64,000 nucleotides of DNA from positions 2,914,001-2,978,000 of the forward strand of contig NZ_FNSD01000001.1 of the NCBI RefSeq assembly GCF_900105625.1, read 5' to 3'. This document shows positions 37,993 through 48,100 of this stretch, one piece after another. The notes beneath the pieces are model-generated. The model was not told the DNA's origin. It saw nothing but the letters and a program-made list of their open reading frames with translations, and did no database searches. A program made the translations under genes and the position numbers. Within the stretch, counting starts at the first letter, position 1. Each line of letters begins with the position of its first letter. This DNA is from Terriglobus roseus (GTDB taxonomy: Bacteria > Acidobacteriota > Terriglobia > Terriglobales > Acidobacteriaceae).

Positions 37993-39669
37993 CTACTTCG
38001 GCGGCGGCAGGGTGGCTCCATTCATGGGGGCATCCGCCGTTCCGATGCGGCCCGTGGCAGAGACGCGCACTACAAAGCGAGCGCGGACGGCCTTCGGATC
38101 GTGGTCCAACAGGAAGTGGAAATTCACATCGCGCATCAGTGGTCCGGTCGGAGGCACATCGGCAGTCGCCGGCACCTTGATGCTGCGTGCAATCTGCTTG
38201 AGTTGTTTATTTTTCTTGTCGAAGGTTGAGGCGATGACGACGACATCGGCATGGCGTGCCTCGGTATCGGTTGCCATCGTCCAGACAAGACCTTTGCCGT
38301 TGACGTGAATGTTGAAGGCGTCTGGATTCGCGGGGTCGGGCGTGAGCGTGAGCGGAACGCCGTCATACACCATGTTGCTGCTGTCTGCGGCCATCAACTC
38401 AAAGGCAAGCCGACGCGATGGATTAGAAGGATTAACGCGGGCCGGACCCTGCTGGACGTAGTAGCCTTCACGCGTCGTCGCCGTCAGGTCCGGGCGGCTG
38501 AGTGTGATCTTGATGCGGCGGAATTTCTTGGGATCGACCGAGTCATTCCCCGGACGGTAGGTGAGCGAGTAAAAGGCAGCGCCGTCGCGGATACCGTTGG
38601 CAATCTCGGCATCCACATCGTTGCGTCCGTAAAAGGTGCGACCGCCGGTTGCTACCGCCAGTTTGCTGAACTGATAGTTCCCGCCGAACGGGTCGTTGAA
38701 TGCGGCTGCGGGACCGTAGCCTCCACCGGGCGTCGCGGTCAGTCCGGCCGGGTCTACCGTGTAGAGGGTCACACGCGCGTCGCGCAATTCGTTCACGCAG
38801 AGCTGCACTGCGTTGTTGACGCGATTCTCCGTGTCGACCGGGCCGTTGACGAAGTTATAGGCAGGGAAGCCGCGGCCGATCCAGATCATGTTCTTGTGGC
38901 CAGGATGGCCGGTGACTGCTTCAGCCACGCGGGTCAACGTACCGAACGCTGCGCTGAAGCGCTCAGCGATCCAGCCACCCTGATGTACCTGCCACGGATA
39001 CGCAACGAAGTGGTGGTCCAGTGCGCCGATCAGCTTTGCCTTGTCCTGCGTGTAGTCCACCAGCACGCTGAAACTGGTAAGGTTCACGGCGATCAGCATC
39101 GTCGGCGTGGGGAGCTTTTCCGGTTGCTTCTCCAGGATCTTCTTGAGGGAGTAACGAGCGAAGGCCATGTCCTCAAAGCGTGTGTTGAACTCATCCAGCA
39201 GAAGAATGTTGACGGGGGCCTGGGGTGCCAGGCGATCCAGGTCTGCGGTGGAATTGATGTCGAGCGTGGTTGGAACCGTGTGGCGACCTGCATCCTCGAA
39301 GTTCAGGATGGTTTGCGGTTGGTCCATCTCGGTGACATGGAAGTCATCCCGTGTCAGATCCGTGACGACCTTGCCGGACTTGTCGGTGACGACCACGTCC
39401 AGAACCACCAGACGGGCAGAACGGCGAATGGTGAAGGAGCCATCCGCGGCGCGACCTGGTTGTGCCGGGGTGGCCGGCTGCGCCGAGTTCGGCTGCCCAG
39501 AAGCAGAAGAGGCTGGTGATGCGGGCGCGGGCTGGGTTACGGGTGCGGCCGTGGCAGGATCTGTCTGCGGTGCAGTGGCAGGCGTTTGTGCCATGAGGTG
39601 GACCGTGACTGGCATGAGGCTTGCGATGAGGCAGAGTGCCCGAAGAGTCGAAAGGAGCTTATGTCGCAT
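37993..39669 (-). CDS. secreted VWFA-related domain protein, acidobacterial type
   Basis: 558 residues from ATG 39669. A signal peptide (RALCLIASLMPVTVHLMAQ) precedes a Pro/Ala/Gln-rich linker (about 30-75) and then the family start FTIRRSARLVVLDVVVTDKSG with LTRDDFHVTE. The VWA-like core has the modified metal-site segment NILLLDEFNTRFEDMAFA, and later GHPGHKNMIWIGRGFPAY and FSKLAVATGGRTFYGRND. These proteins are amplified in acidobacteria, exported, and of unknown function; adhesion or protein interaction is assumed. The canonical DxSxS metal motif is replaced here by DEFNT. Confidence 0.88.
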   Translation of the reverse strand: MRHKLLSTLRALCLIASLMPVTVHLMAQTPATAPQTDPATAAPVTQPAPASPASSASGQPNSAQPATPAQPGRAADGSFTIRRSARLVVLDVVVTDKSGKVVTDLTRDDFHVTEMDQPQTILNFEDAGRHTVPTTLDINSTADLDRLAPQAPVNILLLDEFNTRFEDMAFARYSLKKILEKQPEKLPTPTMLIAVNLTSFSVLVDYTQDKAKLIGALDHHFVAYPWQVHQGGWIAERFSAAFGTLTRVAEAVTGHPGHKNMIWIGRGFPAYNFVNGPVDTENRVNNAVQLCVNELRDARVTLYTVDPAGLTATPGGGYGPAAAFNDPFGGNYQFSKLAVATGGRTFYGRNDVDAEIANGIRDGAAFYSLTYRPGNDSVDPKKFRRIKITLSRPDLTATTREGYYVQQGPARVNPSNPSRRLAFELMAADSSNMVYDGVPLTLTPDPANPDAFNIHVNGKGLVWTMATDTEARHADVVVIASTFDKKNKQLKQIARSIKVPATADVPPTGPLMRDVNFHFLLDHDPKAVRARFVVRVSATGRIGTADAPMNGATLPPPK

Positions 39670-39840
39670 GGCTGGGGACCCATCTTTCAGCGCAGTCGGC
39701 GCTTGGAACGCGTTGACCGTCAATGTATGCCGTTGCGTTCAGGAGGCGGCACGCCATTTTGGACTTGACGCTCGGGAGTCTGAAGCACCGACCGGCTGAA
39801 GCCACTCGTCTGCAGTGGAAGAACTGCAGCGAGCAATAAA

Positions 39841-39866
39841 ACGGGAACGGCCGTAGCCGTTCCCGT
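39841..39866 (-). terminator. Rho-independent terminator of the transaldolase gene
   Basis: Perfect 11-bp stem (39841-39851 with 39856-39866) followed on the minus strand by TTTTATTG. It is 24 bases after the transaldolase stop. Confidence 0.85.
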
Positions 39867-39890
39867 TCCTGGTGGCAGCTCGCAGCGCGT

Positions 39891-40883
39891 TTATGCGTGT
39901 GCGGGCTCGGGCATTTCCTTCAGGCGCTTGGCGAGCAGTTCTTCCAGCTCTTCCAATGCCTTGCTGAAACCCTCGATGCCTTCCTTCAGCTTGTCGTGAG
40001 CCATGCGGTCTGCTGCATGCATCTTCTCGAAGGTCGCCTTGTCGATCGTGATCTTCTGGATGTCCATGGATGCGGACTTCGAAGCATCGAGCTTCTTTTC
40101 CAGCGTGCCTTCGGTCGCATCCAGCTCTGCAAGGAGCTTCGGCGCGATCGTCAGCAGGTCCGAACCGGCGAGCTCAATGATCTCGCTCGTGTTGCGGAAG
40201 CTGGCGCCCATCACCTGGGTCTTGTAACCGAACTTCTTGTAGTAGTTGTAGATCGTCGTGACAGACTGCACGCCCGGATCTTCCGCGCCGGCATAATCCT
40301 TGCCCGTGTCCTTCTTGTACCAATCCAGAATGCGGCCGACGAACGGCGAGATCAGGGTCACCTTCGCTTCGGCGCAAGCTACGGCCTGGTGCAGACCGAA
40401 AAGCAGTGTCAGGTTGCAGTGAATGCCTTCCTTCTCGAGCTCCTCAGCGGCCTTAATGCCCTCCCAGGTGGAGGCAATCTTGATCAGAACGCGCTTGCGA
40501 TCAACGCCGGCATCCTCGTACTGCTTGATGATGTCGTGCGCCATTTCGATCGTCTTCTCCTTGTCGAAGGAGAGGCGTGCGTCGACCTCGGTCGAGACGC
40601 GACCAGGAACAATCTCAAGAATCTTGCGGCCAAAGGCGACAGCCAGCGTCTTGAATGCAGCGGCTGCAACAGCCTTATCATCCGAGTTCGCACCGGCGGC
40701 TGACTTCGCCTGCTTCAGAACGTCGTCGACGATGTAGCTGTACTCCGGCATGCCGGCGGCCGCAGTGATCAGCGAAGGGTTGGTCGTAGCATCGGTGGGC
40801 TTGAACTTCTCCATCGACTTCATGTCACCGGTGTCCGCAACTACCGTGGTGTACTGCTTCAACTGCTCCAAGAGCGTCGCCAT
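39891..40883 (-). CDS. tal: transaldolase, TalB type
   Basis: 330 residues. It moves a dihydroxyacetone unit between sugar phosphates in the pentose phosphate pathway. Seen: the opening [42 protein letters not shown], the Schiff-base Lys in [44 protein letters not shown] and [10 protein letters not shown]. Length and motifs fit the large E. coli-type class. GAGGGA precedes the ATG; TAGAAT on the minus strand (40929-40934) is a possible -10. Monocistronic. Confidence 0.96.
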   Translation of the reverse strand: MATLLEQLKQYTTVVADTGDMKSMEKFKPTDATTNPSLITAAAGMPEYSYIVDDVLKQAKSAAGANSDDKAVAAAAFKTLAVAFGRKILEIVPGRVSTEVDARLSFDKEKTIEMAHDIIKQYEDAGVDRKRVLIKIASTWEGIKAAEELEKEGIHCNLTLLFGLHQAVACAEAKVTLISPFVGRILDWYKKDTGKDYAGAEDPGVQSVTTIYNYYKKFGYKTQVMGASFRNTSEIIELAGSDLLTIAPKLLAELDATEGTLEKKLDASKSASMDIQKITIDKATFEKMHAADRMAHDKLKEGIEGFSKALEELEELLAKRLKEMPEPAHA

Positions 40884-41005
40884 CGTGTATCCCTCGCTGT
40901 GCCTTCAATCTTTTGATGCTGCTTTACGATTCTACGCCCGTATGGGAGCCGTTCCGCCGGCGACGATGCGCAGCACGAGCGAGAATTCACCTTCTGCGCA
41001 GCTCG

Positions 41006-42148
41006 TCAGGGCTGCGGAATGGAGGCGTGAATCTCCCGGCTGTGCTCACCCGCCCGGCCATCCGTGCTGACCGCCGCCACGCTGTACCGGTAGTCGGTAC
41101 CAGGCTGCGCGGTGGCGTCGGTATAGCTGAAGCCTCGCACAGGTGACGCGGTCAACTGCGTCGGGGTCCCCGCGGCATCTGCGCGAAAGACCAGGTATCC
41201 ACCGACACCGGGCTCCGTATTAGCCTGCCAGACCAGATCGATGGAGGGAGAGCCAAGCGTGTTCGCAACCGCCTCCAGACCAGTGGGTGGCGCAGGCGGA
41301 GGCGCCAGGGCCGACGCAGCGACCGTGACAGACGCAGATTCGCCGTTGATCGCCAGATCCAAACCGCCGATGTGCGCAGGACGCGACCGGTAGACCGTAT
41401 AGGTCTGGGTAACACCGGCGCGGCCGCCCGTGTCGACAGCGCCCCCCGGATCGTGCGGCCCGGGCTCGACGGCCATCAGCGTCGTCGCTGGTGGCTTGGT
41501 TTCACTAGGCTTAGCGACATCGGGCGGTAGCGTCGTGGGGGTTGCACTATTGCGGAAGGCCACGACCGGCGCATCGCCACGCGTCACGTGGAGCAGGGTT
41601 CGGTCCTGCGCTGTCGCGCCGGGTTGCCAGCGAAGCGCAACGCCAGCCGCGACGGGCGACGCGGTCAGGCCGCGCATCGCGGCCGGCGCCTCTCCCGCGG
41701 CGGTAAGTATCTCGGCATAGGCAGCACCTTTGCCCATGCCGTTCAACACCCGGACGCGGTAGCGTAGTGCGCGATCCGGGCCGGCCATAAGGTCCGTGGG
41801 CAGCGCATCGCGGAAGCTGGTGTGCGTTCCGGCCTCAACCGGGATCTTCGCGATGGGAGAGCAATTGCCGTTCGCGGCGAAGGATTCTGCCCGGCAGATC
41901 TCGGCGGCGAGCTTGCCCGCACCGTGTTTTCCGGTCAGCGAGACGCCGTCCGTTGTGCGTGTCGGGTTGGTCCATGCCAGGTCCACCCCCGGGCCGGAGC
42001 GCTGGGCGCTTAGAGCTCGGACGACAGCCGGAAGGCGCAGTGTCGGTGGTCGAAGCGGCCCCTCGCTCGCGCAGCCTGTCAGCAAAATCGGGACGACCAG
42101 CGGCAGGATGCCGTACCGAGTCAGTCCAGATTTGCCGGAGGCATTCAT
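41006..42148 (-). CDS. lipoprotein with fibronectin type III domains
   Basis: 380 residues from ATG 42148. The signal has a good lipobox, PILLTGC-AS, so the protein should be lipidated. Three Fn3-like beta-sandwich units can be traced: one starting ALSAQRSGPGVDLAWTNP, one at LTASPVAAGVALRWQPG and one at LEAVANTLGSPSIDLVWQAN with the classic end TDYRYSVAAVSTDGRAG. No catalytic motif. Possibly a surface binding protein. Confidence 0.85.
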   Translation of the reverse strand: MNASGKSGLTRYGILPLVVPILLTGCASEGPLRPPTLRLPAVVRALSAQRSGPGVDLAWTNPTRTTDGVSLTGKHGAGKLAAEICRAESFAANGNCSPIAKIPVEAGTHTSFRDALPTDLMAGPDRALRYRVRVLNGMGKGAAYAEILTAAGEAPAAMRGLTASPVAAGVALRWQPGATAQDRTLLHVTRGDAPVVAFRNSATPTTLPPDVAKPSETKPPATTLMAVEPGPHDPGGAVDTGGRAGVTQTYTVYRSRPAHIGGLDLAINGESASVTVAASALAPPPAPPTGLEAVANTLGSPSIDLVWQANTEPGVGGYLVFRADAAGTPTQLTASPVRGFSYTDATAQPGTDYRYSVAAVSTDGRAGEHSREIHASIPQP

Positions 42149-42388
42149 TCCCAAAGCCTAGCATCGCGATCGCCCTGAACGGCTTTCACCGGGTTGTGCG
42201 GGAGCTTGTGCGAGCTATCGGACTATATGACCGGGCTGCAAATCCGTCACATTTTTTTTGCACAGGCCACGAAATCTATTTCATCTGGCTCCAATCCAGC
42301 AGTGTTAGCGAGACGTACATCTTTCGACGGAATAACAACATCTTTTCGGCTTGCCACACTCGCCGACCGTCAGGAGCATACCGACCCC

Positions 42389-43180
42389 ATGGCAATCCAG
42401 ATCGACCCCCAAGAACTGGCCCCGCAACCCATCACGCCGCCGGAAGTAGCAGCGGAAAAGGACGTGCGCGTCGCCACAGAGGCCGCTGAGTCCTTTATCT
42501 CTGAGAAGCGCCTTGGCGACCGCATCAAGCAACTGCGCCTGAAGAAGTCGATGGGCCTAGTCGAGTTGGGCCGCCATACGGGTCTTTCGGCCAGCTTCCT
42601 GTCGCAGCTTGAGACTGGACGCGTCGTGCCGACCCTTCGCAACCTGGCTCGCATCGCGCTAGTCTTCTCCAAAGACCTGAGCTACTTCTTCGAGCCGGAG
42701 CCTAAGACGCTCTTCCGCGTACAGCGAGGCAAGGATCGCATTCGTCTGCCGCAGAGCGGAACGGATGACCCGGCGTACTACTTCGAGTCGCTCGGCTATC
42801 TCATCCCGGATCGTCAGCTTGATCCCTACTTCGCCGAGTTCCTGCCGAATATGACTCCGCGCCGCGCCCATCAGCACCCAGGTTGCGAATTCCTGTATGT
42901 GCTGGAGGGCGAACTGGATATCACGCACGGTGAAGGCAAACACAGGCTTGGAGCGGGCGACGCCGTCTACTTCGACGCGAACACGCCGCACAGCTACGCG
43001 AACGCTTCCAATGAGCCTGCGAAAGCCCTGATCGTGACGCTGCAGGGGAACGCAGCATCGGCAAACAGTGGCAGCGGAGCGTTGCCGACGGGCAACGGGA
43101 AGACGCGGGGCCTCAACAACGGCTCCAGCAGCGTCATGCGCCCACGCACGACCGAGGGAACAACCCAGACGCCTCAGTAA
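42389..43180 (+). CDS. XRE-family regulator with C-terminal cupin
   Basis: 263 residues. After a 40-residue leader comes a helix-turn-helix (GDRIKQLRLKKSMGLVELGR ... SASFLSQLETGRVVPTLRNL). A cupin domain follows with RRAHQHPGCEFLYVLEGELD and GDAVYFDANTPHSYAN, which holds the His/Glu metal-site residues. This architecture controls small-molecule metabolism genes, with the cupin sensing the ligand. The C-terminal 35 residues are a Gly/Asn/Ser-rich tail. AGGAG lies 13 bases before the ATG. It converges on the ygiC-like gene, 9 bp apart; its target is unknown. Confidence 0.88.
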   Translation: MAIQIDPQELAPQPITPPEVAAEKDVRVATEAAESFISEKRLGDRIKQLRLKKSMGLVELGRHTGLSASFLSQLETGRVVPTLRNLARIALVFSKDLSYFFEPEPKTLFRVQRGKDRIRLPQSGTDDPAYYFESLGYLIPDRQLDPYFAEFLPNMTPRRAHQHPGCEFLYVLEGELDITHGEGKHRLGAGDAVYFDANTPHSYANASNEPAKALIVTLQGNAASANSGSGALPTGNGKTRGLNNGSSSVMRPRTTEGTTQTPQ

Positions 43181-43189
43181 AGGCGTCTG

Positions 43190-44350
43190 CTAGCGGAACA
43201 AGTGCGGTACAAAGCTGCTGAGATTCCCGGTGATGGGTGTCCGCGATTCGCGGATACCCATGCCACCGCACTCCTGGTCGATCATCCACAAACCCAGCAC
43301 CGGGTAACGCGCGCTGCCATCCGCAGCAGAGAATGTCGCCAGTGGCGCCGCTTGCTGGCAGACAAACCGACCAGCGCCGTACCGGCCGTCTGTCTTGGTC
43401 GACGCTCCCGGAGCGACGAGCGTAATGTTCGCGCCTTCACGGCTCAGCAAAGGCTTGCGAACATAGCTCCGCATGGCGTGCGGATCGTCGAAGTGAGCCT
43501 CCAACAGCAGGGGATGATTTGGATACAGCTCCCACAGGATGGGAAGAATACCTTTGTTGGCCAGCAACATCTTCCAGATTGGCTCAATCCAGGTGACACG
43601 GTCGTAAGTGGAAAGCGCGTCCGGCCCAAACGACTCTGCCAGCAGACACTCCCACGGGTACAGCTTGAACAGCGTGCGAATGGGCTGATTCTCCAAATCG
43701 ACGAAACGCCCCGCGCCGTTATCCCAGCCGATCTCTTCCATCAGCAATTGCGCTGTGGCCAGGCCCGCCTGTTCGGCGGTGTCGCGCAGGTAAGCGACGG
43801 TCAGCACATCCTCCTCGCTGTCCGCGCTGGCAAAGTGCACCGGCTGCTGCAGGTATGGTTTGATGTCCTTCCACTTGGCGATCAGGCGTTCGTGCAGGCT
43901 GTTGAACTGGTCCGCGCCCGCATGCATCTCGTTCAGCCAGTTCCACTGTGTCACCGCAGCTTCAATCAGGGACGTTGGCGTATCGGCGTTATATTCCAGA
44001 AGCTTCGGCGGACCGCTGCCGTCGTACATCAGGTCGAATCGACCGTAGAGCGCGGGAGGTTCCGCCTGCCAGGTGCGCTCGATCAGCGGGATGGCCCCCT
44101 GCGGAATGGTCAGGTCAGCGTAACGCTTCGTGTCGATGATGTGCTGCGCAGCGGCGAGGCACATCGTCTGTAGCTCATTCGACGCCGCTTCCAGTGTGTC
44201 GATCTCCGCAGCAGTAAAGCTGTAGAAGGCAGACTCATCCCAATAGACGGCGCCCTGCTGCGCAAGGTCTTCCGGTGAATGAAACGTCAGACCATCGACT
44301 TCTACCTTACGCCGCCAGTTCTCTCGCGGCTGTGTTGCGTGTCGTTGCAT
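43190..44350 (-). CDS. glutathionylspermidine synthase-like ATP-grasp protein (YgiC/YjfC family)
   Basis: 386 residues, the length of E. coli YgiC. Family segments: GAVYWDESAFYSFTAAEID, a phosphate-binding FDLMYDGSGPPKLLEYNADT, WNWLNEMH, KLYPWECLLAESFG, ILWELYPNHPLLLEA, YVRKPLLSREGANI and GLWMIDQECGGMGIRES. The synthetase fold joins a peptide to an amine using ATP, but YgiC-type proteins lack the amidase half and do not make glutathionylspermidine, so the substrate is unknown. It overlaps the upstream ygiB-like gene by one base (TAATG). Confidence 0.9.
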   Translation of the reverse strand: MQRHATQPRENWRRKVEVDGLTFHSPEDLAQQGAVYWDESAFYSFTAAEIDTLEAASNELQTMCLAAAQHIIDTKRYADLTIPQGAIPLIERTWQAEPPALYGRFDLMYDGSGPPKLLEYNADTPTSLIEAAVTQWNWLNEMHAGADQFNSLHERLIAKWKDIKPYLQQPVHFASADSEEDVLTVAYLRDTAEQAGLATAQLLMEEIGWDNGAGRFVDLENQPIRTLFKLYPWECLLAESFGPDALSTYDRVTWIEPIWKMLLANKGILPILWELYPNHPLLLEAHFDDPHAMRSYVRKPLLSREGANITLVAPGASTKTDGRYGAGRFVCQQAAPLATFSAADGSARYPVLGLWMIDQECGGMGIRESRTPITGNLSSFVPHLFR

Positions 44351-44733
44351 TACTCGCCGCCCCCGCCAAAGTGTGACCCGAAGCCGCCGCGTGTGATGCC
44401 GCTGAAGAAGCCCCCACGACTACCGCTGCTCGGACTGCCGTAAATGTGGTTCGGCTGCGGCTGATAGCCACCGCCGAAGACACGTGACCCCAGCCCATAA
44501 CCGCCTCCGCCGCCGTAGTAGTAGCGGTACGGAATGATCAGCGGGACAAAGCCGCCATGTCCGTCAGGCCTCTGCTGCACGGCGTTCTGGGGCAGATTCG
44601 CGCAAAGCTTATCGTCGACGACATTGTCATGCTCGTCCACGCAGCGCTGCATCTCCTTCGGCCGGCAGCCGGTCAGGACGCTGACGGCTGCAGCTGCGAG
44701 CAACGGCGTGACGATCGTGCGGACGCGAGCCAT
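44350..44733 (-). CDS. YgiB-like lipoprotein
   Basis: 127 residues. The lipoprotein signal ends SVLTGC-RP. A short Cys-containing segment (MQRCVDEHDNVVDDKLCAN) is followed by a Gly/Tyr-rich, unfolded C-terminus (YRYYYGGGGGYGLGSRVFGG). The CxDxxNxVxxxxC pattern and the position directly before a ygiC homologue match the YgiB/YgiC gene pair found in many proteobacteria. Function unknown. Confidence 0.75.
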   Translation of the reverse strand: MARVRTIVTPLLAAAAVSVLTGCRPKEMQRCVDEHDNVVDDKLCANLPQNAVQQRPDGHGGFVPLIIPYRYYYGGGGGYGLGSRVFGGGYQPQPNHIYGSPSSGSRGGFFSGITRGGFGSHFGGGGE

Positions 44734-45117
44734 GGTGAGAATCAGCCTATCTCACTCGTGCGAGTTCCTGGCATCAATCCGCGACGCGCCAACGTCCCCG
44801 GGAATTCCAGGCTTCGGGGACGAGCAGGCATCCTTCGTCCTCACCTGTCACAGCCGCCTCGCACGCGTGCAGATTTCTACGCACCACTACATAAGGGGTT
44901 ATCTGTCAAGCAGTTAGGGCAGCATCCCAAAACTGGGGACGGCCTAAGAAAAACCTCACAAAACCAAGATTCGAAGAGTGCCGCGTCCGCGCGCAAAGTA
45001 CTGCAGAGCGATCAAGTCTCCCCGATGTCTCGATCGGCCATGCCTGTTTTCTGCCCATTGTCGCCATCGAGCGTGTACCCGGACGCACCCCAAGAACCCA
45101 TGTTTGTTGAGGAACTT
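44734..45117. other. intergenic region upstream of the NHL-repeat protein gene
   Basis: 384 bases between divergent genes, lower in GC around 44885-44990. It should hold promoters for both sides. The segment 44970-45010 has short runs reminiscent of the c-di-GMP-I riboswitch core but does not fold into it. The coding frame that runs through here is not credible as protein before 45118. Confidence 0.55.
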
Positions 45118-48100
45118 ATGCAGACTGTCCTGAATGTCCGTTCTACTGCCCGGCCCCACCCCGATTCCTCCGCTCCTGAAAACCGCTCGGAACAAATCGC
45201 GCGGGTACTTCGAGGTGTCCTGAAGCTCGGAACTTCCCTGGCAGTCTGCCTGTTGCTGTCCCTCACGGCGTATGCCCAAACGGTCGTCAGCACGACCAAC
45301 CCCGCAGCCCTCGGGGAGGCAGTCGACGCGGCGGGCAACGTCTACTACGTCTCCCGTGCCGCTCAGAACATCGTTTTGAAGGCCACACCCACCGGGACGG
45401 GGTACGCCGAGAGCAAATTCTTTACGAGTACCAGCAACGTGACCGGCAACATCGCAATCGACGCGAGTGGGACTCTCTTCGCGATCGAAGGCAACAAGGT
45501 CGTGAGATTTGCGCCTGGTGGCGGCGGCGAAACTTCTATTGCGACGCTTACTCTCCCTTCCACATTCACAACTGGCTTGACGCTAGACGCAGCCGGAAAT
45601 GTCTATGTCACCACCAGCACAAGCGTCATGAAGATATCCAGCGCCGGGACCTCGACGGTTGTCTCCGGCTTGAACTCCCCCAGCAGCGTTGGTGTCGACG
45701 GCAGCGGAAACCTCTACATCGTCGAAGCTGGAAACTCACGCGTCCTGAAAGAAACTCTGACAGGCGGCAGCTTTACACAGAGTGTCCTGATGACAGGACT
45801 CATTGGCCCGCAGGGCCTGGTGGTGGATGCCGTCGGAAATGTCTATGCCACAGACATACATCACATTTACAAGGCCGTGCCCACTGGCGGCGGCTACACC
45901 CTTCGGCTCTTCGGCTACTTTGACGCTGCCATCCCCGACGACCTCGAGCCCCAATGGCTAGCGGTGGCACAGGACGGCAACACACTTTACGTCGAGGGGC
46001 TGACAGTCGGGCAGCCTCCTCTCCTGGCGTTCCCAGCTTCCAGCGTCGATGCGGCAAGATTGCAGTTCGCCGACACCGCTCTGGGTAGCACCACTTCGCA
46101 GACACTGACTTACAAGTTCGCAGCAGCGGCCACACTGGGCAGCTATCGGGTCACGACACTTGGAGCGACGGGGCTGGACTTCACCGACGCGGGCGGCGGA
46201 ACCTGCGCTGCGGCCACAGCCTATGCCGCCGGTGCAAGCTGCACGGTAGCCGTGACATTCACTCCACGGCACGCTGGCACACGTGCCGGTGCCGTCACCC
46301 TGGTCGACAATGCCGGTGCCGTCATTGCAGACGTGCCAGTCTCCGGAACAGGTACCGGACCGCAGATCGCCTTTATCCCGGCCACCGGCACGCAGGTTCG
46401 CGCAGGTTCCATCTCTTACACAGGCATTGCAGTCGATGGGAACGGCGTTGTGTACCTCTCCGACGCGATAAACCAACGCGTACTGAAGGAAACGCCTGGC
46501 ACCGGAGGGACGTACACCGAGACTGTCATCGCCAGTGGTCTACAGGGACCGTCAGGCATTGCGGTCGATGGTGCCGGGAATCTATATGTCACCGACCACC
46601 CGAACCCCATCACCGCATACCGCGTTGCCGTCGCTCTAAAGTTCACGCCGAATGCCTCCAACGGCTACACGCAGACGACCGTTGCCACGGGACTGAACAG
46701 TCCGAAGGGCATCACGGTTGACGGCAGCGGCAATGTGTACATCGGTGACATTCGCGGGGACGGCAACAGCGGTGGCGTGGTCGTTCGGCTGACCCCTCTG
46801 CCCGGTGGCCGTTACTCCCAGGCAAAGATCGCGGAGCCCGACTCCTTCGGAGGGATAGCGGTCGATGGTACAGGAACCGTTTATACCGCGGACATCAATG
46901 GTCTGACGGCCGTTGTGCCAACCTCTTCGGGGGAATTCAAGACAAGCGTCTTCTCCAGCGGCAACGTGTCTCCCAATGGGTCCATCGCGGTAGACGGTGC
47001 TGGTGATGTCTATGTGTCCGGTGCCGGCAGCGGCGCCAATCAACAGATCTCACGGGTCAAGGCCGATGGCAACGGCAACTATGCTCTCTCCGTCGCGGCC
47101 GGTTCGGGCGTCATCACCGTCGATGGTGGCGGAAGTGTGTATGGAATCGGCTCTCTCTATACGCCTGCTGGATCGGTAGGCGGTGTCTACAAGGCAGACC
47201 AGGAAAATGCGCCTAAGCTCACCTTTCCATCTCTCGCCGTCGGCACCACCTACGGCATTCCCACACAGGTCCAGATCGCAAATATCGGCAACAGCCCCTT
47301 GATCTTTTCTGTCCCAGCCAGCGGGACCAATCCGAGCATCTCCGCCAACTTCCTGAACAAGCAACAGGGCTACAGCGATGGCTGCTCGCTGCTCACTCCG
47401 ACATCCAGCACCGTCACACTGGCCCCGGGCGGAGAGTGCAGAGACTTTGTAGACTTTGCCCCGACTGTCTCCGGCGCCATCACAGGCGCGCTCACAACCA
47501 CGGACAACAACCGCAACGTCGCAGGTGCTACCCAGGTCATTGCTCTCAACGGAACGGGTTCGGGCGGTACTGGTACGACCGCGCCGCAGGCCGCACTCAG
47601 TCCTGCAACCGGCAGCTTCGGCACTGTGGTGGTCGGCTCCTCCAGCGCCATCATCACCTTCACGCTCAGCAATGCCGGCAACGCCGCGCTGCCCATCACC
47701 TCGGTTGGCATCAGCGGCACCAATGCAGCATCGTTTGCGCTGGGGACGGTCAGTTGCGGCACCTCTCTGGCGGCGAGTGCCACTTGCACCATTGCTGTGA
47801 AATTCACGCCGACTGCAGCTGGTCCCGCCACGGCAACGCTCTCAGTGAACGACTCCGTCGGGACGCAGAGCGCTGCACTGTCTGGCACCGGCACAACAGT
47901 CGCCACGCCACAAGCAACCCTCACGCCTGCCACTGCCGCGTTCGGCAGCGTCAACGTCGGCAGCGCCAGCGCCCTACAGGTCTTCACCCTGACGAATGGG
48001 GGTACTGCAGCCCTGCCGATCACCTCGATCAGCATCGTCGGTATCAACGCATCGGCATTCACCCTGGGAACGAATACCTGCGGCACCACCCTGGCAACAG

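Noticed and set aside
44960-45060. Possible c-di-GMP-I (GEMM) riboswitch upstream of the NHL-repeat protein
   Set aside because: Runs such as ATTCGAAGAGTG and CGCAAAG recall the core, but the tetraloop helix, the receptor and the second stem cannot be drawn, so the resemblance is too thin.
44557-45117. Upstream extension of the NHL-repeat protein to 44557
   Set aside because: The added 187 residues run antisense through the ygiB-like gene and look random; a good ribosome-binding site and signal peptide mark 45118.
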